Assembly: GCA_947475465.1 (NCBI GenBank)
Contig: CANJLK010000005.1
Span: 1-64,000, forward strand
Reading direction: 5' to 3'
Source: Caulobacteraceae bacterium
GTDB lineage: Bacteria > Pseudomonadota > Alphaproteobacteria > Caulobacterales > Caulobacteraceae
DNA length: 64,000 bases
Within the stretch, counting starts at the first letter, position 1; the number at the start of each line of letters is the position of its first letter. A program made the position numbers and the translations under genes. Below are positions 37,224 through 46,764 of the stretch, piece after piece. The notes under the pieces were generated by a model that had not been told where the DNA came from, did not search any database, and saw only the letters and a program-made list of their open reading frames with translations.

Positions 37224-38717
37224 ATGCTGACGTCCACGATCACCAAGGCCGAGGCGCTGCTGGCTTCAGGCCAGGCGACCCAGGCGCTGGCGCTCACCGC
37301 GCCGCTGGCCGAGGCGATGCCGAGCGTCGACCTCCTGAGCGTGCATGCCCAGGCGCTGAAGGCGCTTGGGCGCGGGGAGGAGGCCCTGGCGTGGGACCGC
37401 CGGTCCGTGGCGCGCTTCCCGGCGGCGTCCGTCGCCTGGCACAACCTGGCCGCCACCCTGGGGGACCTGGGCCATGGCGCCGAGGCGGCGGAGGCGGCGC
37501 ACCGCGCCATGGCGCTCGGCCTGGACGCCGCGCAGACCTGGCTGGTCCTGGCCCGGGCCCTGGCGTCGGTGGGCGAGACGGCTCAGGCTGAAGTGGCGTT
37601 TCGTCAGGCCATCCGCCGCGCGCCCCAGGATGCTGTCGCGCCGCGCGAGCTGGCCGAGCTCCTGTGGACTGCACGGGCGGATTTGGACGGCGCGGTCGAG
37701 GCGCTGCTGGCGGCCGGTCAGGCGGGCGTCGCGCCCACGCCGCTGATCCTGAAGATCGCCAATCTGCTTCAGGCGGCCGGGCAGGGCGACGAAGCCATCG
37801 ACCACCTCGACGCCGCGGCCCACGCCCATCGCGGCGACACGCCCCTGGCGCTGGCCCTGGCCGACGCCCTGCTGCGGTCAGGCGAGGCGGAGCGGGCGCT
37901 GGCGGCCATGGACCTGATCAACCCCGCCCACGAGGGCAGTCCGGCGGTGGTGGCCGAGCGGGCCTGGATCGAGACGGCGCTGGACCGGGGCCCTATGGCG
38001 CTGGACAGCGTGACGCGGGCGCTCGCGGCGGCGCCGGGATCCCAGAGCCTGCTCAACGCCCGGGCCACGGCGGCGCGGTGGCGCGACGACCCGACCGCGG
38101 CGGGGCTCGAAGCCTACGACGACCTCGTCGCGGAATTCGTCATCGAGACGCCGCCGGGATGGGCCGACCTGGATGCCTACCTGGGGGACCTGGCGGCGGC
38201 CATCGCCAGGCTGCATGACAACCGAGGCCACCCCACCGAGCAGTCTTTGCAGGGGGGCAGCCAGACCACCTTTCGGCTCACCGGCCACCCCGACCCGGCG
38301 ATCCAGGCCTTCTTCCGGGCCATCGACGGCCCGTTGCGGGCCCATATGGCGAAGCTGGGAACCGGCGAGGACCCCGTGCGGCGGCGCAACACCGGCGCCT
38401 ATCGCATCGCCGGCGCCTGGTCGGTGATGTTGCGGCCCGGCGATTTCCACCGCGATCACATCCATACGGATGGCTGGCTGTCATCGGCCTTCTATATCGA
38501 GACGCCGGACGCGGCCCTGGCGCGGCCGGGGCGCGAGGGCTGGCTGCGGTTCGGCCAGCCGCCGTTCCCGCTTCGCACGCCGCAGCCGGCGGTGCGGCAT
38601 GTGCGGCCGCAGCGCGGCAAGCTGGTGCTGTTTCCCTCCTACCTGTGGCACGGCACCGAGCCGTTCACGACGGATGAGCGGCGCATGACCATCGCCTTCG
38701 ACGTGGCGCCGGCATGA
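37224..38717 (+). CDS. TPR protein with C-terminal 2OG-Fe(II) oxygenase domain
   Basis: About 497 aa. Residues ~1-290 are tetratricopeptide-like helical repeats (ASVAWHNLAATLGDLG, AQTWLVLARALASVGE). The C-terminal ~200 residues match the putative 2OG-Fe(II) oxygenase family 5: RRNTGAYRIAGAWSVML, the iron-binding region HRDHIHTDGWLSSAFYI, and KLVLFPSYLWHGTEPFTTD followed by RMTIAFDV. Such proteins often lie next to TonB receptors and sulfotransferase/TPR genes in Caulobacterales and sphingomonads; substrate unknown, peptide or protein hydroxylation is a fair guess. Start ATG 37224. Overlaps the next oxygenase gene by 4 nt. Confidence 0.82.
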   Translation: MLTSTITKAEALLASGQATQALALTAPLAEAMPSVDLLSVHAQALKALGRGEEALAWDRRSVARFPAASVAWHNLAATLGDLGHGAEAAEAAHRAMALGLDAAQTWLVLARALASVGETAQAEVAFRQAIRRAPQDAVAPRELAELLWTARADLDGAVEALLAAGQAGVAPTPLILKIANLLQAAGQGDEAIDHLDAAAHAHRGDTPLALALADALLRSGEAERALAAMDLINPAHEGSPAVVAERAWIETALDRGPMALDSVTRALAAAPGSQSLLNARATAARWRDDPTAAGLEAYDDLVAEFVIETPPGWADLDAYLGDLAAAIARLHDNRGHPTEQSLQGGSQTTFRLTGHPDPAIQAFFRAIDGPLRAHMAKLGTGEDPVRRRNTGAYRIAGAWSVMLRPGDFHRDHIHTDGWLSSAFYIETPDAALARPGREGWLRFGQPPFPLRTPQPAVRHVRPQRGKLVLFPSYLWHGTEPFTTDERRMTIAFDVAPA

Positions 38718-39454
38718 CCGCGGGGCTGGCCGCATGGCTGGACCCGGCGCGCCTGGCGCCGGCCTTTCGCCAGCATGCCAGGCTGCACATTCCCGACGTG
38801 CTGGAGGCCGGCTTCGCGCGGGATCTCGCGGTTAGTCTCACGGCCCACGTCCCCTGGTCGCGCAGCCTGACCATCGGCGGAAAGCCCTATGACGCCGGCC
38901 TCGACGCCATGGCGCAGATCGCGCCCGAGGCGCGGGCCCAGCTGGAGGCGACCCTGGCGCAGGGCGCCCGCGACGGCTTCCAGTACGATTTCGATAGCTG
39001 GCGGCTCAGCGACCACATGGAGGCCGGCTTGCGCTCGGGCGGCGGCCTGGCGCCCGTGGAGGCGGCCTATGATTTCCTCAACAGCGCGGCCTTCCTGGAC
39101 TTCGTGCGAATCCTCACCGGCGATCCGCGCCCGGCCTATTGCGATGCCCAGGCGACGCGTTACCGGGCCGGCCACTTCCTCAACGCCCATGACGACGACA
39201 TCGCGGGCAAGCATCGGCTCTATGCCTATGTGCTGAACCTGACGCCTGCGTGGAAAATCGACTGGGGCGGGCTCCTGCTGTTCCATGACGCCGATGGCCA
39301 CGTCTCGGAGGGCCTGGCGCCCCGGTTCAACAGCCTGAACATCTTCCGCGTGCCGCAGGCCCATTCGGTGAGCCAGGTGGCGAGCTTCGTGACCGCCCAG
39401 CGGCTGTCGATCACCGGCTGGATCCGTACAGCGGCGGGGCGGCCGAAGGTTTAG
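38714..39454 (+). CDS. 2OG-Fe(II) oxygenase (prolyl 4-hydroxylase-like)
   Basis: About 246 aa. The jelly-roll core has the first iron ligands in RAGHFLNAHDDDI (HxD), then YAYVLNLTPAWKIDWGGLLLF, the later His in VPQAHSVSQV, and the Arg in RLSITGWIR that would bind 2-oxoglutarate. It is of the P4Hc/2OG-FeII_Oxy_3 type. Start ATG 38714 overlaps the upstream oxygenase stop as ATGA, so the two form one unit. Its stop overlaps the stop of convergent sppA. The substrate is not known. Confidence 0.82.
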   Translation: MTAGLAAWLDPARLAPAFRQHARLHIPDVLEAGFARDLAVSLTAHVPWSRSLTIGGKPYDAGLDAMAQIAPEARAQLEATLAQGARDGFQYDFDSWRLSDHMEAGLRSGGGLAPVEAAYDFLNSAAFLDFVRILTGDPRPAYCDAQATRYRAGHFLNAHDDDIAGKHRLYAYVLNLTPAWKIDWGGLLLFHDADGHVSEGLAPRFNSLNIFRVPQAHSVSQVASFVTAQRLSITGWIRTAAGRPKV

Positions 39455-41226
39455 GGCAGGCGGACCGGCGCCAGCACCATGGCGCCTTGGCTGCGCAGGC
39501 GGGCGGCCTCGACCTCGTCGATCATCCCGCGGGCCTGGGGCGCGTCCAGCACGCGGCCGGCGACGCCGAGGGCATGGGCGGTGGAGGCTGAGACGCCCAT
39601 CAGCTTCTGCAGGGCCTCGATCGGAGAGCCGCCGGGCGACATGCGCTTCAGCCGCGCCTCGCCGGAGATGCCGGCCAGGGCCTTGGCCTTGTCGACGGCG
39701 TCATAGAAACCGCCGACCTGGTCGACCAGCCCCAACTGCCGGGCCTGGGCCCCCGTCCAGACGTGGCCCTTGGCGATCTCGCGCACGCGCTCAATGGGGA
39801 GACGCCGGCCTTCGGCCACGCGGGCGGTGAAGTTGTCGTAGATGCGGTCCATCCAGCGGGCGAAGGCGGCGCGCTGCTCCGGGGTGAATTCCTGGCCCAT
39901 GCTGAAGGCCCCGGCGTAGGGACTGCCGACGCCCAGTTGGCGCATGTCGACGCCGAAGCGGGCCAGCGCCGGGCCGACGTCGAACTTGCCGCCGAACACC
40001 CCGATCGAGCCGGTGAGCGTCGAGGGCTCGGCGACGATGGCCGAGGCCTGGGAGGCGATCCAGTAGCCGCCCGATGCGCCATAGGTACCCATGGAGACGA
40101 CGACCGGCTTGCCGGCCGCCTTGGCGGCGCGGATGGCGGACAGGATTTCCTCGGACGCCGTGTCCGAACCGCCGGGCGAATTCACGCGGAAGACGATGGC
40201 TTTCACGTCCTTGGCCTTGATGGCGTCGTAGAAGGCGTCGGACACATCCTGGGAATAGATGGTCGAGCCGCCGGCGAAGGGGTTGGTCGCCCCCTCCTTG
40301 CCGGTGACGATATCGCCTTCGGCTTCGATCACCGCCACGGCCGGGCCGCTGCCGGAGCTGCGCGGACGGCGGCCATGCGCGAAGTCGCTGAAGTCGACCA
40401 GCTCCGCGCCGGTCCCGGCGCGCTTCAGCAGCGTCTGCTGCGCCTCGTGGGCTTGGCCCACCCTGTCGATCAGGCGCAGACCGACGGCGTCCTCGGCGAG
40501 ATAGGGCCCGGCTTCCAGCGCCCTACGCAGGGCGCCGGGGTCCTGCTTGCGGTCGGCGGCGGCCGCCGCCACGTCGGTGTCGTAGACCGAGCCCAGCCAC
40601 GACAGTTCGGCCTCGCGGTGGGCCGGGGTGTAGTCGTCATAGAGGTAGCCGTTGACGGCGTTCTTGTACTCGTAGCGTTGCTCGTATTGCGGTTTGACCC
40701 CGTATTTGTCGAAGAGGCGCTTGAAGAACAGGTCGTCGTTGGACAGGCCGGTCACCTGGAACGAGGCGCCCGGCTGCATCCAGAATTCGTCGGCCGCGGC
40801 GCCCACCATATAGGTCGCGGTCACCACGCCTGAGGCATAGAGCCCCTGGCTGAAGGCGACCACCGGCTTGCCCGAGGTGCGGAAGTGCTTGATCCCCAGG
40901 CGAAGCTCGTCGGCGAGGCCGGGCTCCAGCCCGCCTTCCGGCAGGCGGATGAGGACCCCCTTGATGCGCTCGTCGGACTCGGCGCGGCGCAGGCCCTCGA
41001 TGATCGACATGGCCGACTCGCCGCGGCGGGTGAAGTCGGCCAGCGGGTTCTGGGCCGACTGGTCGGTAAGGGCGCCGCGCAGGTCGAGGTCGAGGACCGT
41101 CCTGGCGGGCAGAGGCGCGGGACCCGCGGCGCCGGCGAGGATCGAGATCAGGACCAGTGGCAGGCCGATCATGAAGATCACCAGGCCGGCGAACACCCCG
41201 GCGGCCGTCAACAGGAACTGCTTCAT
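39451..41226 (-). CDS. sppA: Signal peptide peptidase SppA, 67 kDa type
   Basis: About 591 aa inner-membrane serine/lysine protease that degrades leftover signal peptides. An N-terminal membrane helix (TAAGVFAGLVIFMIGLPLVL) is followed by two S49 repeats. The catalytic Lys is in the first half (YEYKNAVNGYLYDD), the Ser in the second (MGTYGASGGYWIASQA), and VNSPGGSDTASEEIL is the other hallmark. Full length for the long form. Start ATG 41226 (MKQFLL). Convergent with the oxygenase gene; their stop codons overlap. Confidence 0.94.
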   Translation of the reverse strand: MKQFLLTAAGVFAGLVIFMIGLPLVLISILAGAAGPAPLPARTVLDLDLRGALTDQSAQNPLADFTRRGESAMSIIEGLRRAESDERIKGVLIRLPEGGLEPGLADELRLGIKHFRTSGKPVVAFSQGLYASGVVTATYMVGAAADEFWMQPGASFQVTGLSNDDLFFKRLFDKYGVKPQYEQRYEYKNAVNGYLYDDYTPAHREAELSWLGSVYDTDVAAAAADRKQDPGALRRALEAGPYLAEDAVGLRLIDRVGQAHEAQQTLLKRAGTGAELVDFSDFAHGRRPRSSGSGPAVAVIEAEGDIVTGKEGATNPFAGGSTIYSQDVSDAFYDAIKAKDVKAIVFRVNSPGGSDTASEEILSAIRAAKAAGKPVVVSMGTYGASGGYWIASQASAIVAEPSTLTGSIGVFGGKFDVGPALARFGVDMRQLGVGSPYAGAFSMGQEFTPEQRAAFARWMDRIYDNFTARVAEGRRLPIERVREIAKGHVWTGAQARQLGLVDQVGGFYDAVDKAKALAGISGEARLKRMSPGGSPIEALQKLMGVSASTAHALGVAGRVLDAPQARGMIDEVEAARLRSQGAMVLAPVRLP

Positions 41227-41470
41227 CGGGTCTGGCGGCGTCCCACGCGGGCGCTCCGGAGGCGGAGCCCGCAATCGTCCGGCTCTCGCATAGAATTGGG
41301 GTCGCGCAAAGGCGCCGCCGAGGCGCCCCGGCCGGGACAGGTTCGGCGGCTCTTGCAGTCGGCATCAGTAAGGCATGGCCGCGGCGGGGGCCCTCGCACT
41401 ATATAGAGCGAACTCGGCCGCGCCGGATTCCGAGGCGGCGCCTTGCCCGCAGGATTTGCAGAGAATTTCC

Positions 41471-44400
41471 ATGACCACCACGACCACCGTCAGCCTGGAC
41501 GATCGCTACAGCTTCGAGGGCAAGCCCTACTATCTGAACGGCACTCAGGCGCTGGTGCGGCTGACCATGCTCGAGCGGCGCAGGCGTGAGGCGGCGGGGA
41601 AGAACACGGCGGTCTATATCTCGGGCTACCGGGGCTCGCCGCTGGGCGGGTTCGACCAGGCCCTGGGTTCGGCGGCCAAGCACCTGGGCCCGCACATCGT
41701 CTTCCTGCCCGGCGTCAACGAGGACCTGGCGGCGACCGCTGTGTGGGGCACCCAGCAGGTCGGCACTTTCGGCGAGGGCAAGTACGACGGGGTCTCAGCC
41801 CTTTGGTACGGCAAGGGTCCCGGGGTGGACCGGTCAGGGGACGCCTTCAAGCACGGCAACAACGCCGGCTCCGCCAGGGACGGCGGCGTCCTGGTGGTGG
41901 CGGGCGACGATCACAGCTGCAAATCCTCGACCCTGGCCCACCAGTCGGAATTCGGCCTGGTGGACGCCATGATCCCGGTCCTGGCGCCGTCGTCGGCGCC
42001 CGAGATCATCGAGTTCGGCCTGATCGGCTGGGAGATGTCGCGCTACTCAGGCCTATGGGTCGGCCTGAAGATCGTGACCGAGGTGATGGATAGCGGACAG
42101 TCTGTGAGCGCCGATCCCATTGTGGAGATGGTGGAGCCCGCCGATTTCGCCCTGCCGCCCGGCGGGCTTTCGATCCGCTGGCCCGACGCCCCCCTGGACA
42201 TGGAAAACCGGCTACATAGCCACAAGATCCCGGCCGCCATCGCCTTCGCCCGGGCCAACCGGCTGGACAAGGTCGTTCTAGACAGCCCGCGCGCGCGGAT
42301 CGGCATCGTCACCGTGGGCAAGTCCTATGTCGACACCCGCCAGGCCCTGCGCGACCTGGACATCGACGATGCGCGGGCCGCCGCGCTCGGCATCCGCCTC
42401 TACAAGGTGGCCATGCCCTGGCCGCTGGAGCCCCAGGGCGCGCGGGAATTCGCCGACGGCCTGGAAGAGATCGTCGTCGTCGAAGAGAAGCGCGCGCTGA
42501 TCGAGGATCAGCTTCGCCAACACCTCTACGGCGTGGCCAAGCCGCCGCGCATCGTCGGCAAGCGTGACGAAACCGGCGCGTGGCTGTTCCCTGCGCCCGT
42601 CGACCTGGGCGCGGGCCTGATCGCGGTGGCGCTGGCCAAGCGCATCGCGACCATCACCGGCGACGACGCCGTGGAGGCCCGCGGGCGCGAGATCGCCACC
42701 CGGCTGGGCCTGCTGGGCGGCATCGAGAAGCTGGCCGAGCGGCCGCCGCACTTCTGCTCCGGCTGCCCCCACTCGAGCTCGACGAAGGTGCCGGAAGGCA
42801 GCAAGGCCTTCGCCGGCATCGGCTGCAGCTACATGGCGCAATCCATGAACCGCGAGACCGCCGGCTACACCCAGATGGGCGGCGAGGGCGCCAACTGGAT
42901 CGGCCTCGGGCCGTTCTCCAAGACCCCGCACATGTTCCAGAACATGGGCGACGGGACCTTTTTCCACTCTGGATCGATGGCGATCCGCGCGGCGATCGCG
43001 TCCGGCGTCAACGTCACCTACAAGATTCTCTACAACCACGCCGTGGCCATGACCGGCGGCCAGCACGTGGACGGCGACCTGACGCTGGCCCGGGTGATCG
43101 AGATCGTCGCCGCCGAAGGGGTCAAGGAGATCGTCGTGGTCACCGACGACCCGAAGAGCGCGGTCCACACCGATATGCCGGCCGGGGTGAAGGCCTACCA
43201 CCGCGACGACCTCGACGAGGTCCAGCGCAGGCTGCGCGAGGTCCCGGGCGTCTCGGTCCTGATCTACGACCAGAGCTGCGCCACCGAACTGCGCCGCCTG
43301 CGCAAGCGTGGCCAGGCGCCCGACCCGCAGGTGGCGGTGGTGATCAACGACCTGGTCTGCGAGGGCTGCGGCGACTGTTCGGTGAAATCCAACTGCCTTT
43401 CGGTGACGCCCATCGAGACCGAGTTCGGCCGCAAGCGGGCGATCGACCAGTCGACCTGCAACAAGGACCGCTCCTGCCTCGGCGGGTTCTGCCCGAGCTT
43501 CGTGACCATCGAGGGCGGCAAGCGGCGCAAGCCGTCGGCGGCCACGGCCGACTTCAGCGACCTGCCCATGCCGACCCTGCCGCCGGCGGACGAGGCCTTC
43601 TCGCTGATCGTCACGGGGATCGGCGGCACCGGGGTGGTGACCATCGGCGCCCTCCTGGGTATGGCGGCTCACATCGAGGGCAAACAGATCCGGGTGATGG
43701 ACATGACGGGCCTGGCCCAGAAGGGCGGGGCGGTGGTCAGCCACATCCAGATCGCCCCCAAGGGCCAGGAGGTGCGATCCTCGCGGGTCAGCGTCGGGAG
43801 CGCCGACCTGCTGCTGGGCTGCGACATCGTGGTGGCCGCCAGCGCCGACAATCTGGGCCGGGTGTCCAAGGCCAAGGGCCGGATCATCGCCAATGACCAT
43901 GAGACGGTGACGGGCGAGTTCACCCGCGTCTCGACCTTCGCCGTGCCGGTGCGCTCGCTGCGCCGGCAGCTGACGGCGGCGGTGGAGCCCGGCCGGGCCG
44001 AATTCTGCGACGCCACCCGACTGGCTGCGGCCCTGGTGGGCGATGCGGTGGGCGCGAACCTCTTCCTGGTGGGCTACGCCTGGCAGCGGGGGCTGATACC
44101 CCTGGGCCTGGAGGCGCTGTCCCAGGCCATCGAGATGAACGGCGTGGCGATCCCGCTCAACAAGGCGGCCTTCAGCTGGGGCCGGCGCGCGGCGCTGGAC
44201 CTGGACGCGGTGCTCCGCGCCGCCGATGGCGCCCCGGCCGGCGGCCAGGGGCTTTCGACCACCTACGAGGAGATGCTGGCCCGGCGGATCGCCTTCCTGA
44301 CCGACTACCAGGACAAGGCCTACGCCGCCCGCTTCGAGGCGGTGGTGCGCGAGGTCGAGGCAGCCGAGCAGAAGGCCGCGCCCGGCAGCACGAGGCTGGC

Positions 44401-44917
44401 GGCGGCGGCGGCCCAGTCCCTGTTCCGGCTGATGGCCTACAAGGACGAGTACGAGGTTGCGCGGCTCTATACCGACACCGGCTTCTTCAAGAAGATCGCG
44501 GCCGAGTACGAGGGTGGTTACAGGCTCAACTTCCACCTTGCGCCGCCGGCCTTCGCCCAGACTGACCCCAAGACCGGGGAGTTGAAAAAGCAGAAGTTCG
44601 GCCCCTGGATGCGGACCGCCTTCGCGGTCCTGGCCAAGGGCAAGGGCCTGCGCGGCTCAGCCCTCGATCCCTTCGGGCACACCGCCGAGCGCCGCGCCGA
44701 GCGGCGGCTGATTGAGGACTATATCGGCCTGGTGAAGGGGGATCTCCTGCCCGCCCTGACCGCCGCCAACCTGGACCGCGCCGTTGCGGTGGCCGAGGCG
44801 GCCCAGGCGATCAAGGGCTACGGCCACGTCAAGGCGCGGAACATGTTCATCGCGGCGGACCAGCAGCGCGATCGGCTGGCGGCCTTCAAGGCGAGCCCGG
44901 GGGCGGTCGCGGCCTAG
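41471..44917 (+). CDS. Indolepyruvate ferredoxin oxidoreductase, fused alpha-beta
   Basis: About 1148 aa. Thiamine-diphosphate enzyme that oxidatively decarboxylates aryl pyruvates to acyl-CoA, passing electrons to ferredoxin. N-terminal pyrimidine-binding half: YISGYRGSPLGGFDQAL and LPGVNEDLAATAVWG. The TPP half has HFCSGCPHSSST and MGGEGANWIG. A ferredoxin-like region carries cysteines in CEGCGDCSVKSNC and CNKDRSCLGGFCPSF. The gamma (IorB-like) part starts near IVTGIGGTGVVTIG. Matches the single-chain form of aerobic proteobacteria. Start ATG 41471; divergent from sppA. Its likely role is aromatic amino acid catabolism. Confidence 0.92.
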   Translation: MTTTTTVSLDDRYSFEGKPYYLNGTQALVRLTMLERRRREAAGKNTAVYISGYRGSPLGGFDQALGSAAKHLGPHIVFLPGVNEDLAATAVWGTQQVGTFGEGKYDGVSALWYGKGPGVDRSGDAFKHGNNAGSARDGGVLVVAGDDHSCKSSTLAHQSEFGLVDAMIPVLAPSSAPEIIEFGLIGWEMSRYSGLWVGLKIVTEVMDSGQSVSADPIVEMVEPADFALPPGGLSIRWPDAPLDMENRLHSHKIPAAIAFARANRLDKVVLDSPRARIGIVTVGKSYVDTRQALRDLDIDDARAAALGIRLYKVAMPWPLEPQGAREFADGLEEIVVVEEKRALIEDQLRQHLYGVAKPPRIVGKRDETGAWLFPAPVDLGAGLIAVALAKRIATITGDDAVEARGREIATRLGLLGGIEKLAERPPHFCSGCPHSSSTKVPEGSKAFAGIGCSYMAQSMNRETAGYTQMGGEGANWIGLGPFSKTPHMFQNMGDGTFFHSGSMAIRAAIASGVNVTYKILYNHAVAMTGGQHVDGDLTLARVIEIVAAEGVKEIVVVTDDPKSAVHTDMPAGVKAYHRDDLDEVQRRLREVPGVSVLIYDQSCATELRRLRKRGQAPDPQVAVVINDLVCEGCGDCSVKSNCLSVTPIETEFGRKRAIDQSTCNKDRSCLGGFCPSFVTIEGGKRRKPSAATADFSDLPMPTLPPADEAFSLIVTGIGGTGVVTIGALLGMAAHIEGKQIRVMDMTGLAQKGGAVVSHIQIAPKGQEVRSSRVSVGSADLLLGCDIVVAASADNLGRVSKAKGRIIANDHETVTGEFTRVSTFAVPVRSLRRQLTAAVEPGRAEFCDATRLAAALVGDAVGANLFLVGYAWQRGLIPLGLEALSQAIEMNGVAIPLNKAAFSWGRRAALDLDAVLRAADGAPAGGQGLSTTYEEMLARRIAFLTDYQDKAYAARFEAVVREVEAAEQKAAPGSTRLAAAAAQSLFRLMAYKDEYEVARLYTDTGFFKKIAAEYEGGYRLNFHLAPPAFAQTDPKTGELKKQKFGPWMRTAFAVLAKGKGLRGSALDPFGHTAERRAERRLIEDYIGLVKGDLLPALTAANLDRAVAVAEAAQAIKGYGHVKARNMFIAADQQRDRLAAFKASPGAVAA

Positions 44918-45030
44918 GAGATCGGCGCTTTTCCGGCCGGGCGTAGCTCGACGGCTCCAGCCTCCGAAAGGTGGGCTCAATCGCCTCGTTGTCGGTCCAA
45001 GTGAAGGTCAGATCCTGGCTCGTGGCGTCC

Positions 45031-46221
45031 CTAGAACGCGTTCTCGCCGGTGATGGCGCGGCCCAGAATGAGGGCGTGAACGTCGCTGGCGCCTTCGTAG
45101 GTGTTCACCGTTTCCAGGTTCGCGGCGTGGCGCATCACGTGGTACTCGCCGGCGATGCCGTTGCCGCCGTGGATGTCGCGGGCCTCGCGGGCGATGGCCA
45201 GCGCCTTGCCGCAGTTGTTGCGCTTCATCATGCTGATCGCCTCCGGGACCCAGGCGCCCTCGTCGATCAGCCGGCCCAGCGCCAGCGCGCCCTCGAAGCC
45301 CAGCGCGATGTCGGTCTGCATGTTGGCCAGCTTCATCTGCACCAGCTGGCGGGCGGCCAGGGGCTTGCCAAACACCTTGCGGCTCATGGTGTAGTCGCGG
45401 CAGGCGTGCAGGCAGAATTCCGCGGCGCCCAGCGCGCCCCAGGAGATGCCGTAGCGAGCCTTGTTCAGGCAGGAGAAGGGGCCGCGCAGGCCCTGCACGC
45501 CCGGCAGCATCATGTCTTCGGGGACAAAGACGTCGTTGAGCGCGATTTCGCCCGTGACCGAGGCGCGAAGCGACAGCTTGTTCTTGATCTGCGGGGTCTC
45601 GAAACCCGGCGAGCCACGATCGACCAGGAAGCCACGGATGACGCCATCCAGCTTGGCCCAGACCAGCGCCACGTCGGCGATGGGGGAATTGGTGATCCAC
45701 ATCTTGGACCCGTTGAGCACGAAGCCGGCGTCGGTCCGCTTGGCCACGGTGCGCATCGAGGCCGGATCGGAGCCGCCATCGGCCTCGGTAAGGCCAAAAC
45801 AGCCGACGATCTCGCCGCGGGCCATGCCGGGCAGGTACTTCATCCGCTGCTCTTCGGAGCCGAAGGCGAAGATCGGGTACATGACGAGCGACGACTGCAC
45901 GCTCATCGCCGAGCGGTAGCCGCTGTCCACCGCTTCGATCTCGCGGGCGATCAGGCCATAGGCCACGTGGCTGACGCCGGCGCCGCCATATTGTTCGGGC
46001 AGGGTGGCGCCCAGGAAGCCCAGCTCGCCAAGCTCGGTCATGATCTCGCGATCGAAGCGCTCCTCGGCATAGGCCGAGACAACCCGAGGCAAGAGCTTGC
46101 CGCGGGCGTAGTCGCGGGCAGCCTCAGCCACCATCCGCTCTTCCTCCGAAAGGCGGGAGGTCAGATCCAGGGGGTCTTCCCAGCGGAAGGTCTTGGCGGG
46201 GTTTGCGGAATCCAGGGCCAT
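45031..46221 (-). CDS. gcdH: Glutaryl-CoA dehydrogenase-type acyl-CoA dehydrogenase
   Basis: FAD enzyme of ~396 aa in lysine/tryptophan breakdown, converting glutaryl-CoA to crotonyl-CoA. N-terminal [19 protein letters not shown] is typical of GcdH. Flavin-site motifs are [16 protein letters not shown] and [13 protein letters not shown]; the base Glu is in [23 protein letters not shown] 46221 is chosen since GGAGG (46232-46236) precedes it; ATG 46239 is an alternative. It lies convergent to the indolepyruvate oxidoreductase, so amino acid catabolism clusters here. Confidence 0.9.
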   Translation of the reverse strand: MALDSANPAKTFRWEDPLDLTSRLSEEERMVAEAARDYARGKLLPRVVSAYAEERFDREIMTELGELGFLGATLPEQYGGAGVSHVAYGLIAREIEAVDSGYRSAMSVQSSLVMYPIFAFGSEEQRMKYLPGMARGEIVGCFGLTEADGGSDPASMRTVAKRTDAGFVLNGSKMWITNSPIADVALVWAKLDGVIRGFLVDRGSPGFETPQIKNKLSLRASVTGEIALNDVFVPEDMMLPGVQGLRGPFSCLNKARYGISWGALGAAEFCLHACRDYTMSRKVFGKPLAARQLVQMKLANMQTDIALGFEGALALGRLIDEGAWVPEAISMMKRNNCGKALAIAREARDIHGGNGIAGEYHVMRHAANLETVNTYEGASDVHALILGRAITGENAF

Positions 46222-46345
46222 GGCGTGTCTCGCCTCCATCTCTAGCGACTGTGCTTCCTATGAAATGACCCGGAACATGTGTCGCCGGTCGCGCCATGGC
46301 CGCACAGCGGATGAAGCCTTCACCCCCAGTTCGCAGGGGAATGAA

Positions 46346-46422
46346 TGGTCGGAGTGGCAGGATTTGAACCTGCGACCCCCGCGTCCCGAACGCGGTGCTC
46401 TACCAGACTGAGCCACACTCCG
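46346..46422 (-). tRNA. tRNA-Pro (CGG)
   Basis: 77 nt including an encoded CCA. Acceptor arms CGGAGTG / CACTCCG, D arm GCTCAGTCTGGTAGAGC, anticodon stem CCGCG / CGCGG with loop TTCGGGA (anticodon CGG), T arm GCAGGTTCAAATCCTGC. All arms pair well. Confidence 0.97.
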
Positions 46423-46559
46423 ACTTTGGAGCGCGGCTTATAGACGAGGGTATCGGGGGTCGCAAGGCAGGCTGGACAGGCTTTGCGAGGCGTTGCATCG
46501 CGCAGGGTCCTGCGCTATCTCACCGCCTCCCCGAGGCGACCCCTCCGGGCCGTTCCTGC

Positions 46560-46633
46560 TGGGGAATGGTGTAATGGTAACACTGCGGTTTTTGGTACCG
46601 TCATTCTAGGTTCGAGTCCTAGTTCCCCAGCCA
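46560..46633 (+). tRNA. tRNA-Gln (TTG)
   Basis: 74 nt including CCA. Acceptor TGGGGAA / TTCCCCA, anticodon stem GCGGT / ACCGT with loop TTTTGGT (anticodon TTG), T arm CTAGGTTCGAGTCCTAG. Divergent from tRNA-Pro, 137 nt apart. Confidence 0.97.
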
Positions 46634-46764
46634 CGGACTTCCTTCAGGGCTTTTGCTCCCCGACCGGCAGACCTGCGCCGCGCGCCTGACCTGACGCCCT
46701 GCGCCGCCGGGGGTTCAGCCGGCCGCATTCGGCGGCGAGCCGAACCCGTTCAAAGGCCGTATCC

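Noticed and set aside
46342..46411. Short peptide SEWQDLNLRPPRPE on the plus strand
   Set aside because: This is the antisense translation of tRNA-Pro, a common false protein.
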